NCBI GenBank assembly: GCA_965153455.1
Contig: OZ234498.1
Coordinates: 16,554,001-16,618,000, forward strand
Source of the DNA: Sphagnum compactum
Lineage: Eukaryota > Bryophyta > Sphagnopsida > Sphagnales
DNA length: 64,000 nt
Direction of reading: 5' to 3'
The translations under genes were made by a program, and so were the position numbers. Below are positions 1 to 10,390 of this stretch, in pieces. The notes under the pieces are model-generated. The model did no database searches. It worked only from the letters and a program-made list of their open reading frames with translations, and had not been told where the DNA came from. Position 1 is the first letter of the stretch. Each line of letters begins with the position of its first letter.

Positions 1-738
1 ATGGAACCTGCTTACATGAGCCTCCAGTGTCCCACTCATCTTCCTTCCCCATCCTCCAAAAGCAGGATGGATCCATAGACCTGACAGCCTGCAAGAGAAT
101 CCACACTTGTGAGGTTGCTTCTACATGCAACAACCCACAGATTTGCAAGGTCCTTACACTGAGTAACAGAGCTGCCAAGTGACTCAAATTTCAATTATAA
201 GGATACTAACCTGCTAATGGCAACACAGACACAGAACCTATAAAATGAGACACTACCAAGTACATCACAATGAGCTCACAAGTACATCAGATATCATCTG
301 CACTGGTAGACACACATCGGCCGACAAAATGTAAGAATCAAATTCCAGGTGCTCACACGCTGTAGAGACATTTTCCAGTAAAGAGACCAATAGGCTATAC
401 CGTATTGGCCCCCTTTGCTAGTTTGCAACTTCTCTCTCTGAGTTTTCTCTCTTACTTACAACAACGCCGAAATCATCACAGAAAACAGAGAAACTGCTTT
501 TGCTAACCCAAGTAGGTTCAAAAGTGCATGAGTTTGTTCACATATCACAGACATGAAACATGCAACGGATGGCAAGAAGCAGGCAAAGTATGTGCAGTGG
601 AAAATGACACAAGGAGAGAGACGACGACATGTCAAGAATATACCGCGTGGAAAAAGCGCCGCAGCAGTCAAAGAGAGGAAAAAAACGAAGCATAGAAGAA
701 GCTCCTTCTGCTCCTCATGTCATTGCTGAAAAGAAGCA
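1..738. other. Upstream flank of mTERF gene, no gene recognised
   Basis: Only short open frames occur here (the longest is 71 codons on the minus strand) and none resembles a known protein. Base composition is closer to gene-flanking DNA than to the AT-rich intergenic parts further on. The right end is probably the promoter and 5' leader of the mTERF gene. The left end could be flank of a neighbour outside the window. Confidence 0.5.
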
Positions 739-757
739 AAACCCTAATAAACCCTAA
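739..757 (+). promoter_or_regulatory. Paired telo-box motifs (AAACCCTAA x2)
   Basis: Two copies of AAACCCTAA lie at 739-747 and 749-757, about 90 bp before the mTERF start codon. Telo-boxes are known plant promoter elements enriched in genes for translation, ribosomes and organelle gene expression, which suits an organellar mTERF. That they act here is inference. No clear TATA box was seen beside them. Confidence 0.6.
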
Positions 758-845
758 TGGTCTTCATGCAACACCAGACACAGCTTGAGAGGAGAAAGAA
801 AGCGTGGAGCGTGTTTCTCCTCTTCTGCTTGTGTCGCGGGGGGGG

Positions 846-2177
846 ATGGATGCCGTGATGAGGTCGGTGGTGGTGAGGAAGCAAAGGATGCGCAACTGGT
901 GGCAAGGGTTTCAAGCTTTATCGCAACACTCATCTCCATCTGCATGGAGATTTCAGCAACAAGAAGAAAATTGCGGAAGGACGGTTTGTTCATCGACTTC
1001 TGTTTCTTCTTCTTCTTCTTCGTCATCGTCCTCAGGTATCGCATTCTTTAGCTCTACTCCAGAGCACCAGGTTTCCAGTCTCAAGCCCAAGGTTGAGATG
1101 TTGCAAGGACTAGGCCTTAGAGAGGAAGAGATCGAGAAGCTGGTACCACGGATCCAAGGATACAGCGTTGACAACGTGAGAGAGAAAGTGTCGTTTCTAG
1201 AAAACTCGGCGGGAGTTGCAAGGAAGAGCCTCGTCAAGCTCATTTCATCGGATCCTGCAGTTTTCGGTCGCAGTATCGAGCACAGCTTGAAGCCGAAGGT
1301 GGAGTTTCTGAAGGATCTAGGGTTGAAAGATGAAGACCTTGGCCGCGTCGTCCCTTTCGTTGTCGATCGCAGCCTTCAAGGTATGTTGCAAAAGATTGCG
1401 TTCCTGGAAAGCTCTGGTTTCAAGAGGGATCGGATTGGAAGCGTGATTGTAGCTTTCCCTCGCATCTTTAGCTACAACCTTGAGAACAATCTCAAGAAGA
1501 AAACGGCTTTCCTCGAGAGCGAAGCCACAGGAGGCGAAAGCATAACTCAATTGCTCACAAGACATCCGGCTGTTCTGGGAAGATCTCTCGGCAATCTGTC
1601 AAGGAGAGCGGATTTTTTACGCAGCAAAGGCTTGAAGGCGTCGTTACTAATCAGAGGTCCATGCGCAGATGTTAGTACCCGTCGCTTGAAGGCAGGTGTA
1701 GATCGTCTTGTCGGGTTTGGTTTTCGGATGACCGATGCCGCAAGCCAGATGCTGAAGAAACAACCTAATGTCTTGTTCAGGACTGCTGAAAGCATCGGTA
1801 AGAGACGGGATTTTCTTGCAGAAGCGTTGCAATGTTCCATTGAAGAAGCTGAGCAGATTATTCTCAGGCAACCAAGCATTTTGAACCAGAGTGAGAAAGG
1901 CATTCTCAGCAAGCTTGAGTTTCTGGTCGACAACATGGGCTACTCCAAGAAAGAGATGATGAAGTACCCTCAGTTTCTTACCTCCAGTCTGGAGGCCAAA
2001 ATCAAACCTCGCCATTGTGTTTTGGAATCTCTCAAGTCATTGGATTTATTGAAGAAGAAAGATGCAAATTTCCTCTCCATTCTCTTGAAGATGTCAGAGA
2101 AAGAGTTTGTGCAAAAATTTGTTCAGGGACGCCCAGAGGCAGCTGCTTTATACAAGGGTAGTATGTTATTGAGCTGA
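846..2177 (+). CDS. mTERF family protein, organelle-targeted
   Basis: A single-exon gene of 443 codons. The frame is open a little upstream, but the first ATG is at 846 (MDAVMRSVVVRKQRMRNWW), so I start there. Residues 1 to about 75 are rich in Arg and Ser with a long Ser run and few acids, as in a mitochondrial or plastid transit peptide. From about residue 80 the protein is a chain of degenerate 30-35 residue helical repeats of the mTERF type: 'LKPKVEMLQGLGL', 'LKPKVEFLKDLGL', 'FPRIFSYNLENNLKKK', 'HPAVLGRSLGNL', 'KQPNVLFRTAESI', 'RQPSILNQSE'. The ending 'MGYSKKEMMKYPQFLTSS..IKPRH' is the usual plant mTERF C-terminus. Family members bind organellar nucleic acid and affect transcription, splicing or rRNA maturation; the specific target cannot be read. 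An alternative last exon may begin near 2247 (donor about 2160), changing only a few terminal residues. Confidence 0.93.
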   Translation: MDAVMRSVVVRKQRMRNWWQGFQALSQHSSPSAWRFQQQEENCGRTVCSSTSVSSSSSSSSSSGIAFFSSTPEHQVSSLKPKVEMLQGLGLREEEIEKLVPRIQGYSVDNVREKVSFLENSAGVARKSLVKLISSDPAVFGRSIEHSLKPKVEFLKDLGLKDEDLGRVVPFVVDRSLQGMLQKIAFLESSGFKRDRIGSVIVAFPRIFSYNLENNLKKKTAFLESEATGGESITQLLTRHPAVLGRSLGNLSRRADFLRSKGLKASLLIRGPCADVSTRRLKAGVDRLVGFGFRMTDAASQMLKKQPNVLFRTAESIGKRRDFLAEALQCSIEEAEQIILRQPSILNQSEKGILSKLEFLVDNMGYSKKEMMKYPQFLTSSLEAKIKPRHCVLESLKSLDLLKKKDANFLSILLKMSEKEFVQKFVQGRPEAAALYKGSMLLS

Positions 2178-3330
2178 GACTTTTCTCTGAAATTGATGGT
2201 GAAGAGATTCTCATTCAAACCTGTGGTTTTTTTTTCCATTGGATAGGTGCAGCAGAGTAGGACCATGACTGAGGGTTTTGAAATGTAAGTTCATTTCTTT
2301 TCTCTCTTGTTTCTCCAAGGTGTGCATGTGAGTCAGTCTATGACCACAAAGGTTATGGCAAGCTGGTTGCATGAGTATGGTCTACCATTTATGGCAACAG
2401 ATAATCTGCTGCACCTTCACAACACATCTGCACATCCTCAATCAAGCTTGACTCCATGGTTGCGCAAGCCATTCTACAAAATTTTAGTCCCTCTCATCCT
2501 GCTCTCTAATGTTATCTCTCACTCTCTCTTCCTTTCTCAGGCTGGAGCAATGTCAAGTTCAGGATTCAGGTTTTAGGAGGTTTAGGGTTTATCATCCCCA
2601 CTACAAAGCTTCAATTCTTGAGGAATATTTCTTGAGATGTTCAGTTTTGATGTTGTCATAATGCAGTGAAGAGAAGTAGTACATGGCAGAAGTGACCAGT
2701 ATCATTAGTCTGGGTTGAAATTCTGGGAAGTCTCAGCATTAATGCATTTTTCTTGTTCCACTTTCACTGGTCATTAATAGCGTGTTCCATTCTTATGCAC
2801 ATGTTGAACTCCTCCTAACTTCCAACTAGTGATGCAGAATACAAGCAAATGAGAGTGTCAGCAATGTGTTTTTGTGCTCTACTTAGCTGGTTCTGCATCT
2901 TGTTTCTCTCTTATTTTGCTCTTTCCCTGCTTGGTTCTATTTTGGTTTTTTTTCCTTTTTGTGTTCCTCTTTCTTCTTGGTTTGTTTGGTCATCTCCTTG
3001 ACATTTACATTTTGTCGAGGTAGTCAGCCAGCATAATGGCTGAGTGTCTTCCTGTTACAGATGAACTTGTGACAGAAGCTCGGGATGTTGGTTAATGGAC
3101 ATTGACCTCCATACTCGTCTGGGAGCTGACAAACATATGCAGGGTGTTGTGGTACTGGGTCAATACCAGAAGTTGTTTTTTGAAGGTGCACATGTGTCTG
3201 ACTGCTATATTGGTCCAATTGCTCCTCAATCTTTTGCCTGTCTTTCAGGGTTTAAGATCATGTTTTTGGTTGTCCCTGTTCATGGGTGAAAGCACACTAT
3301 GGCCCCCCAAAATTGGGTTCACACATAGAA
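2178..3330. other. Probable 3' region of mTERF gene, no further gene
   Basis: This stretch is less AT-rich than what follows and holds several splice-like signals (for example a polypyrimidine-AG at about 2235-2247), so it may include a spliced 3' UTR. Open frames of 64-89 codons show no recognisable protein. A sharp change to AT-rich intergenic DNA occurs near 3,340. Confidence 0.4.
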
Positions 3331-5640
3331 TCTTTCCGCAATTAATTTTTTTATAATGTATCAACATCACATCTTGGATTATTTTTGTTTGTTCTAAATA
3401 TTTTTTATTAGTCTTAGATTTAAATTAGTTAATTATTTTTATAAATTCGATAATCATTGAAAAACTTGAATATATAGAATGTATTTGTCACCAAAAAAAT
3501 ACATGTTACAAAGTTTGAAAATTTGTATATATATTTCACAATTAGGATGGTTAACGAAATTTTTGGCTGATTTTTTTTTGATGAATAATATTGATATACA
3601 TAAATGGAATCTAATATCATTTCAAGGTCTAAAATTAGTAATTGAAAATTCATTAAAAAAAAATTTTAAACTTGAACAATAAATGTATAATGATTATTTT
3701 AAAACAAATTAAACTAGCACAATATGAAAAAGGAAGAGATTTTGTAGGTGGACATTATTTCTTTGTTTTAGTTTTCTTTTGTTTGGTAATATGTTGTGAA
3801 TTACAAAGATGAAATTTTATGGTTGTTGAAAAATAATAAGTTATATATTGTATGTACATTGTTTTTATTCAATTTTCTTCATCTAACCATTGGATCAAAA
3901 TTAAATTCATGTTGTCATTCACATTTTAAAATTTCTTTTTATGTTTAGACTTGCCAAATAATGTCATACAATAAAATTGTTTATTATGATACTTGTTATA
4001 CATCACTTAATTTGAACAAAATTAGTTCATCTATAATGTGCTTCTACCATCATTGACACTAATCTCTAGATTTGAAATCTCTGTAATCAAAATATTTTTG
4101 GGTGATCCTTAAATTCCATGTAGGTGATTCAAATTGTAATAATGGAAAAGTTACTGATGCAAATGAAGATTGCAGGATGGTTTAAAGCCCCTTACAAAAT
4201 TTGTGGGTGCTAATGCACAGACCTTTATGGTACATGTGGTGCTTGCATGGTGCAGGAAAGGATCATAGTGTTCCTCCACATGTTTGGTAGGCCCTTGTTT
4301 AATCTTTCAATGCAATCAGGATGATTCTATAAGTAGTTTTCTCACCACTCAAACATTTTGTCCTACAATGTATAATAATTAAACAAGTTTATAATGCCAC
4401 CTCTTGCCATTCACCATTAGCTCTAATTGCATGCTTGAACACACATACATGGGCATTTGTGTCCTACCCAAGCTCATATTTGAGATCATTTATATTATTG
4501 GCTACCTAGTGGAACTTATTGTAAAAACCAAGCAATATGGGAAAAAAATCTTTGAAATTTAGCCCAAAAAAATTTCAATTTTTTTTTGTTATTAATACCT
4601 TTTGTGGTGTTTTAAAAGAGATTCACAAAGACCTTGCTGCACTGGTTCTGAAAAAATGATAAAAATAATTTTTAATTTTAATTTTTAAAAAACAAATGAC
4701 ATCAGTCACAAGTCAAGACGGCCCAATGGTGGGCAGTTCTTGACTTTTATGAAGAACCTCCAGTTCCAATTATTTATTAGAAAAAAAATGGTTTCAGTTT
4801 CAGGTCCACAAAACAAATTTATTTATTAATTTATAATTTATAAGTCTAAAAGAGAATTTTAAATTTTAAATAAATTCATTTTTTATTAACAATAAAAAAA
4901 TTAAAAACCTTGAGTTCGATTCTAGTCCAGTTCTTGAAAAAACAATAATTCAGCTTGGTCTGAAACTAGCAATTAACTGCCAGTTAACCCCTAGTTTCAA
5001 ACCTTTTTTTTTCCTCAAAACAATAGTTTCAAAAATTCCAGTTCTGATTTCAGTTTTTGAACTGAGTCAAGGTTCAATTCCACTTTTAGAACTGGATCCA
5101 TTTTTTTAACCCAGTTCTTATTTCAGAAATCAGACTCAATTCTGGTTTGGATTTTACTAACTGGAACCAGAACTGACAATTCTATCCGGCCAAACTGGGT
5201 ACCCAACCAACACTAGTCACATCCCTTCATTGGGCTTAAGTTCTGATCAAGGCTGGAAGACAGGAGTGGAGTTAGGCTTAAAATTAAATAGAAAACTATG
5301 CACTCTTATTACCAATAATGGTGCAAGGAGCTTCAAACAAGGCAAGGTGTTCATAATCATACCAAGCCGCCAATGGTTAATAAATTTTTGAATTCATTAT
5401 AGGCTACCACGTGGCAGCAAAACAAAATAAATTATAATTATATTTGAAAATTAAAATTTGGCCATTGAAGATGTCTTGCAATCATGGAAGACATAGTTGC
5501 AAATGGCATTTACGACTATGCCATTTCTTGTGACTAGTGATAAATACCATGGGGCCATATGGACTAGCAGTCATGTAGTTATGGCCACTCATATATGTGG
5601 TTTAGGACTATAGCACTAGTCGCTTATGTAGTCATATTTT
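3331..5640. other. AT-rich intergenic DNA
   Basis: Very AT-rich with many homopolymer A and T runs and no supported gene. Part of 4,900-5,200 is a low-complexity stretch dominated by variants of CAGTTCTGGTTC. The right-hand side probably contains the missing downstream part (RNase H, integrase) of the adjacent minus-strand retroelement in a state too decayed to read. Confidence 0.5.
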
Positions 5641-5689
5641 TCATGTTTTGGCATAGTGTAAGGACATCAAGGACATCATAGATTCATAA

Positions 5690-6516
5690 ACATTTTTACA
5701 AGGACTTAATGATCATGAAATTCTCGACTCTTGAAATAGATTAGGACATATATGTAAAGTCATCAAGAAAAATCTTCATGCATACATCGATGTACTCATG
5801 AAATGTTTTGGTTATTGTGCAGTGGTAAATGGGTGATCCATTTTTAACACCAAATGGCATCACAACCCACATAAAAGCCCCCCAGTATGTCACAAAGGTG
5901 GTTTTGTGTTGATCTTTTAGCGCAATTGATATCTAATGATATCTTGAAACTTTGTCTAAAAATGTATACACTTCATGCCCAACAACTATGTTAATGACTT
6001 CATTCGTGAATGGCAACGGTAAGGGTCCTTCTTTGTTGTTGTGTTGAGCTTCCTAAACTTAACACAAATTCTCAACTTCCCATTCTTCTTGGGAATAATC
6101 GCTATTAGTGATAGCCAGGTTGTTTCCTTAACCGACTTGCTGAAACTAACAACAAGTAACTTATCTATGTTTTGTTTAACAATTGCAACATAGTTAAGAT
6201 TCAACCGATATTTTGCTTGATGAACAGGTGGTACTATGGTATCAAGTTCAATCCAATGTTGAGCAATCTTCAGTGGAATACCTTTCAGATTTTTGTATGT
6301 CCAAGTGAAAATGTCTTTGAACTCCTTTAAAAGCTTAATCAAGTGTTCTATGACAACCAGTTCCAATGAAACATTCACTTTCACATGTTGCACATTTTCT
6401 TTAATGCCCAAATTTACTTTGGTCAATTGTTCCTTTTTAGTTATTGTCCAATCGGCTATGGTTAGATCTTGGACTCGCTTTCGAGTAGGTGTTTCATCAA
6501 TGACCATTTCTCCCAC
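5690..6516 (-). pseudogene. Ty3/gypsy reverse transcriptase fragment
   Basis: An open segment at 5986-6516 carries the conserved start of a plant Ty3/gypsy RT: 'LLKEFKDIFTWTYKNLKGIP', then 'PKKNGKLRICVKFRKLN'. Past its stop the frame can be followed on the minus strand through 'KDQHKTTFVT', 'VMPFGVKN' and the catalytic-box region 'MKIFLDDFT' to about 5,740. The two catalytic aspartates of the (F/Y)xDD box are still present, but a TAG stop and at least one frameshift break the frame. Not functional. Confidence 0.88.
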
Positions 6517-6879
6517 TTCTAGATGGAAAAAGGTCTCAGATAAATGTTGTTTTCAATAGTATCATGTGGTAAATTTAAGTTAACAACTAAAACACATATA
6601 GGTTCAACAAGTTATTTTTGAACTTGTTGTGTTATCCTAAGATTTGATATGTAGTTTAGTTTGGAAACCAATTTAGTGTGAGTAGGTACTACTATAGTTC
6701 CTATTGAAAATAGGTCCAATTCTATAGCAAACATCACGTCCTCATCTTCATAAGATATTCCAAAGTGGAATTCATAACAAATTAAGACTTTTAGTCTTTT
6801 GGTTTGAACACCAAGTTTCTTGGTAACAGGTATGGTTTTCACTATAGTTCCTTGTATAGTAATAATGTTACTTCCCTAA

Positions 6880-7195
6880 TCATGGGATATTTTTGCATCT
6901 TTCAACCATGGGCGTCCCAACAACATTGAATAACTACAATTCATAACATTATTATTGATGATAATAAATGTGACTATATAAAAAATACCATGAATAAATA
7001 TTTTTAGATCCCTAATAAGACCAAATGGTTTAGCCGTGGTTTGATATACCATACACAAATTGTATGGTGTTAGATTTGACAAACCTAATTATATTCTTAG
7101 ATTCTCAGTAATGATATTGACTTTAGAACCTCCATCAATCAGAACATCATCAATCAAGTTCTTACCAACTTGAACTTGAATAATTACCATCTAAT
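6880..7195 (-). pseudogene. Retroviral-type aspartic protease fragment (Ty3/gypsy)
   Basis: The minus strand reads 'VGKNLIDDVLIDGGSKVNII', the active-site motif region of plant Ty3/gypsy proteases (DGGS at 7125-7136). It continues after an in-frame TAA with 'LGLSNLTPYN', 'TTAKPFGLIRDLKI' and 'YSMLLGRPWLKDAK', the usual end of the domain. The stop between the two halves inactivates it. It lies between the gag and RT fragments, in the expected order. Confidence 0.82.
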
Positions 7196-7929
7196 GATCA
7201 ATAGCCACTATTGCACGAATAGGTTCAGGATGAACAAGTTCAAATTGCATTAGTTGAACAGACTTAACCAGTTGAAAAATGTATTGCTTGATGTCTAGCA
7301 CAATCCTCAAGAGTTGCCCCAAGTTGATCACATACTTGGTTTCCAAAACTTGAATGTCGTGTCTCTTAAAATCTCTTCCAAAATCTTCTATGGTGTCTTT
7401 GTTAGTGTAATCAAATGAACAAGTTGCTGGCCAATAATTGATAAACTTACAACTTTCTAGTAAACCAACCCAATTTGAATGAAGTAATTCGTTTAAATCA
7501 ATAGGTGCTTATGATGTTGAATCACCTCCTTATAATTCCCTAATAATATGGATAAAAAAATCATGCACATGTTCTTATGTTTGCCAATCAGTTGTTACTT
7601 TTGCCTTCATTGGTTCATGTTCTCTAAACACTTGTTGTTTTGGTACTTGGTTGCATGTGGTGACAATGGCAATTGCATTTACTTGTACATTATCAAGCTT
7701 ATAAGCTTTTGACATTACAATGGTAATAATGGTTGGTTTAGAACAAGTTTTGAATTTTTGTCTTTCTAGGACAAACTGATGCACGATGTTTAGAGCTAAA
7801 ATCGATAATACATGGATATTTCAAGGGTATTCTAGCTAGTTTAATAGGTTGTGTAATTACTTCAGCTATTAGTTTAACAACTTTAGTGGGTACAACAAGT
7901 ATTACACGTTCTTCCCTCTTCGTGTTATG

Positions 7930-8565
7930 ACAAGTTTATTTGGCATGACCTATTTTTCCATAGTTTGAACAAGTTAATGGTTGTTTAGTCATAATATAAT
8001 CGATTGTTAGTTGTGCAACCGATTTGGATTCTAGTCGGGTCAATAAAACATTATAGTTTGTTATGACCGGTTCACTCTCTTCACATATCATTGCAGCTTC
8101 CTTATGTTTAATAACGATATCCCTCGTCATACCTAATGTTGCTAGTTTGAAGTATGGTTGCAAACCTACTTTGAAAATCATGGTAAAAAAAACATCACTA
8201 TCCTATATTTGTAAACAATTAGCAAGTTTCAACAACTATTCATAGTAGACTTTTAGTACTTGTTCACTGACTTGTTGCTATAAGTTTCTCAATTACATAT
8301 AAACTTCAAGTTGTCATTCTTCACAATTTGGAGATGTTTGCAAAATGTTTGCTCCAACTCCTCAAATGTGCAATTGGGATGATCTTTTACATAGTTTTCA
8401 CCCCATTTTGATATGATGTCTCATAAAATGAAACCAAATAGGTTGATGATATCAGCCTCCATGGTCTCTCCATTGGCTTTAATTGCCTTTTTGAAAGCTT
8501 TGATGTGAGCATCAGGATCAGTATTTTTCATGTATGTTGAATATTGAAATTTTTGATATGGTAGT
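7930..8565 (-). pseudogene. Ty3/gypsy gag fragment with zinc knuckle
   Basis: On the minus strand, 8565-8280 reads 'NTDPDAHIKAFKKAIKANGE', then 'NLFGFIL', a stop, 'KWGENYVKDHPNCTFEELEQ', which is a retrotransposon gag (PF03732-type) domain. After several frame breaks it resumes at 8181-7936 with 'FKVGLQPYFKLATLGMTRD' and ends in a zinc-knuckle start, 'CSNYGKIGHAK'. The second Cys of the CCHC box is replaced by Tyr. The fragment has at least three stops or frameshifts. Confidence 0.83.
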
Positions 8566-8599
8566 TTAGTTGGTTCAAATTAAACTAAATTGGTTGGTA

Positions 8600-10390
8600 C
8601 CATGGTGACATGAATATCCTTAGATCAGGTGAACTAGCCATCCATAAACTCCAATAGGTGGATCATGTAGCGGTCCTTGAAGCGGGTCTTGATCAAATGA
8701 TCGTCCTCCTAACAATCCTCCATTATGTGAACCTCCAAGTGATTCTCCACCCTATTGTGGATGTGAATTAGCCCTTCTCAGTTGTTGAAGTGGCATAACG
8801 TTACCATAGTCCAGTGGCAACAAGTATGTTAACATGTAGAGATGATACTGTTGCTTATTGAATATATACATTTCTTAAAACTAAAATCGGTTGTTCTAAT
8901 TCAAAAGTTGGAACTTTGATAGGATATTAAGTCTATTCCGACTGCTCAACATGTGGCATCGATTTTGGTTGAGTGGTACTAGTTGCATGTCTCTCCTTTC
9001 TTCCAAAAGTCAATGGATCAAGTCCTTTGATTTGAGAATAGTATGTTGAATACATGTTAGGATCCATGGGTACAAAATATGGTATTATGTTATATCACAT
9101 TGGATATGGTGGATAAGATACAACTCTAGGTTTTCTCATTATCATTAATGTAATAGGTTGTTGCCAACTTAATTATTGACTAACCAGTGTTGGGTTAATA
9201 ACCAGACCCAATTGTGGTTGAAATCGTTGCACATGTACACCAACATATGTCATTAGTGTGTTTGGTACATTAGACTATAGAGAGGTTATGAGTTCTTTCT
9301 CGTCAATCATTTTAGTTTATCATCCACAAAGGGACAAATTTTAAACTCATGTTCAACCTATTGACAATATGCACAGGCTGATGCAATTTCAATAGTAGGT
9401 TGTGCATTTGTAACCGGTATACTTCACTGAATAGGTGGTCATTCAATAATTCCCATAATGTAGGTACACTTGGCCAAACACTTTGGTTAAGTGGTTATGT
9501 TTGTTAGACAACATGTATTGCAATTGCTTCCATCAATTCTACATGTGGTTGAGAATTAGATTGGTGTGAAGGTATTCGCTCCAAATTGCATAGTTGTTTT
9601 AACTAATTTAAAAGTTGATTGCACTCTAATTCTAAATCTGTTGTGATTAAATTCAAAACATGAATTGGTTTAGATGTGTAGTATCCAACAACTAGTGTTA
9701 ATCGGGATGGTACAATAGTTTTGGGAATGTAGTAATTGGGTGTTGTAGACTCCCATTTTTGTCTTGCATAAGTTACTTCATTAGCATGTCGAACAGGTGT
9801 GGTGTTTTGTCCACCCGGTTGTGCGTTTGGCCTTCATTGTTGGGACGATTGCTAGGGTATCAAAAACATTTGGTCAAAAGTACTTATGGTTCTTTTCTTT
9901 CCTCATGTTTTGCTAGTATCTGATGGAAAGGTAAGTCTGTCGCAATCAACTTTTGAGGCTCAATGTTGGGAACATCAACTAGTTGAATTCCTTTGGCTTG
10001 AAAACTTGGTTGTTCTTGTGGTTAAATCACTTCATGAACATGTTGTTGTGGTGTTCCTAATTTTAGTTGCCTTCCAAGGTAGGCCCCTTGTGACCACTTT
10101 TGACATCTCACATCAATTTAAAACAAATGTTAATTCAAATTTCTTTTGATCAGAAGGTTGTTCTAGAAATAAAAATACAAACAAACAAATTTCAAAAAAT
10201 CTTCAAATTAATGCTTTGTAAAAATAAAAACTATTAAGACACAATTTTCTTATAGAAAACTACTAAAACCATTACAAATCCAAACTAGAATTTAAAAACA
10301 AAATAATTTTTGTTGAAACCAAAGATTGTAAATGTGATTGTTTACAATTGAACGATCCACTACATGGTTGCCAAATGTTAAGGGTGTTTT
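8600..10390 (-). other. Probable leader and N-terminal gag remnant of the same retroelement
   Basis: No readable protein domain. The stretch lies between the readable gag fragment and a possible LTR/primer-binding-site boundary at about 10,350-10,385, and its composition matches the element. I assign it to the element by position only. Confidence 0.35.

Larger units (their letters stand above)
5690..8600 (-). mobile_element. Decayed Ty3/gypsy-type LTR retrotransposon
   Basis: Reading the minus strand from right to left gives the Ty3/gypsy gene order: gag with a zinc knuckle, then an aspartic protease, then reverse transcriptase. Every domain is interrupted by stops and frameshifts. RNase H and integrase are not recognisable to the left. 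Several stops fit C-to-T decay of Gln or Arg codons (for example the stop after 'SRYH' in the RT and the one after 'FGFIL' in gag), as expected of methylated, silenced DNA. A possible 5' LTR/primer-site junction lies near 10,350-10,385 (minus-strand TTTGGCAACCATG), which would place about 1.7 kb of leader and gag N-terminus between it and the readable gag; this is weak. Confidence 0.85.

Noticed and set aside
953-2015. Minus-strand frames across the mTERF gene
   Set aside because: They overlap a clear plus-strand mTERF gene and show no domain of their own.
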